A stretch of DNA of 64,000 bases from Mycobacterium rhizamassiliense (GTDB taxonomy: Bacteria > Actinomycetota > Actinomycetes > Mycobacteriales > Mycobacteriaceae): positions 124,001 to 188,000 of the forward strand of contig NZ_LT721901.1 in NCBI RefSeq assembly GCF_900157375.1, written 5' to 3'. Below, piece by piece: positions 63,940-64,000 of the stretch. The position numbers and the translations under genes are program-made. The notes beneath the pieces were generated by a model. The model had not been told where the DNA came from and did not search any database. It saw only the letters and a list, made by a program, of their open reading frames with translations. Position 1 is the first letter of the stretch, and each line of letters starts with the position of its first letter.

Positions 63940-64000
63940 ATGGATTTCGCATTTCTGCCACCAGAGATCAATTCCGCCCGGATGTACAGCGGACCGGGAT
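63940..64000 (+). CDS. PPE-family protein (5' end only)
   Basis: Begins MDFAFLPPEINSARMYSGPG, the conserved PPE opening (Pro-Pro-Glu at residues 7-9), preceded by AAAGGAG. Cut by the window edge. PPE proteins are exported through type VII secretion, usually with a PE partner; none is visible before it. Confidence 0.9.
   Translation, partial: MDFAFLPPEINSARMYSGPG

Overview
The window is chromosomal DNA from a mycobacterium, most likely a non-tuberculous species. The right end (55.2-63.6 kb) carries ssrA (tmRNA, tag ADSHQRDYALAA), a mycothiol-dependent-enzyme-like gene, an EamA transporter, smpB, ftsX, ftsE, a proline-rich membrane protein, an MscS channel, prfB and fprA. Apart from the transporter this matches my recollection of the M. 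tuberculosis Rv3099c-Rv3106 order. A PPE gene starts at the very end. MmpS/MmpL, a reducing polyketide synthase, many TetR regulators, SDRs and P450s, and GTG starts with 4-base overlaps all fit the genus.

Layout. 0-9 kb: an SDR with a zinc-knuckle N-terminus, a broken CAP-domain gene, an NDMA-type alcohol dehydrogenase operon, and a leftward operon acyl-CoA dehydrogenase / TetR / phosphotransferase-like kinase / SDR, divergent from a quinone-oxidoreductase-like MDR. 9.1-15.3 kb: one complete KS-AT-DH-ER-KR-ACP polyketide synthase with a methylmalonyl-type AT. 15.7-25.7 kb: PGRP-type amidase and beta-lactamase-like lipoprotein, MmpS-MmpL, a LuxR pseudogene, a Thr/Pro-rich secreted protein, an aldose-epimerase lipoprotein, an FKBP and a small membrane protein.

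25.85-55.21 kb is read as one integrative element of about 29.3 kb inserted in the 3' end of ssrA. A 34-bp direct repeat (32/34 identical) lies at both ends, a tyrosine integrase sits beside the ssrA copy, and the hairpin that looks like the original ssrA terminator is stranded at the far end. The ssrA-proximal 14 kb holds integrase, excisionase, a PrimPol-ATPase replication protein, small zinc-finger and acidic proteins, an ADP-ribosyltransferase-like protein, a serine recombinase and three large unrecognised proteins, two of which end in HEPN-like motifs (candidate defence or toxin functions). The distal 15 kb is a catabolic cargo: two P450s, a frameshifted 3Fe-4S-type ferredoxin, a Rieske oxygenase, NTF2/SnoaL-like proteins, SDRs, an enoyl-CoA hydratase, an amidohydrolase and two TetR regulators, each associated with a pair of matching palindromes. 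Two more degraded copies of the ssrA-end/attachment sequence at 15.66 and 18.61 kb suggest repeated insertions at ssrA.

Several genes are broken or fused: the CAP gene, the LuxR gene, an SDR tail, the ferredoxin, a TetR::NTF2-like chimera and an XRE fragment. All calls are from reading the sequence; no database search was run.
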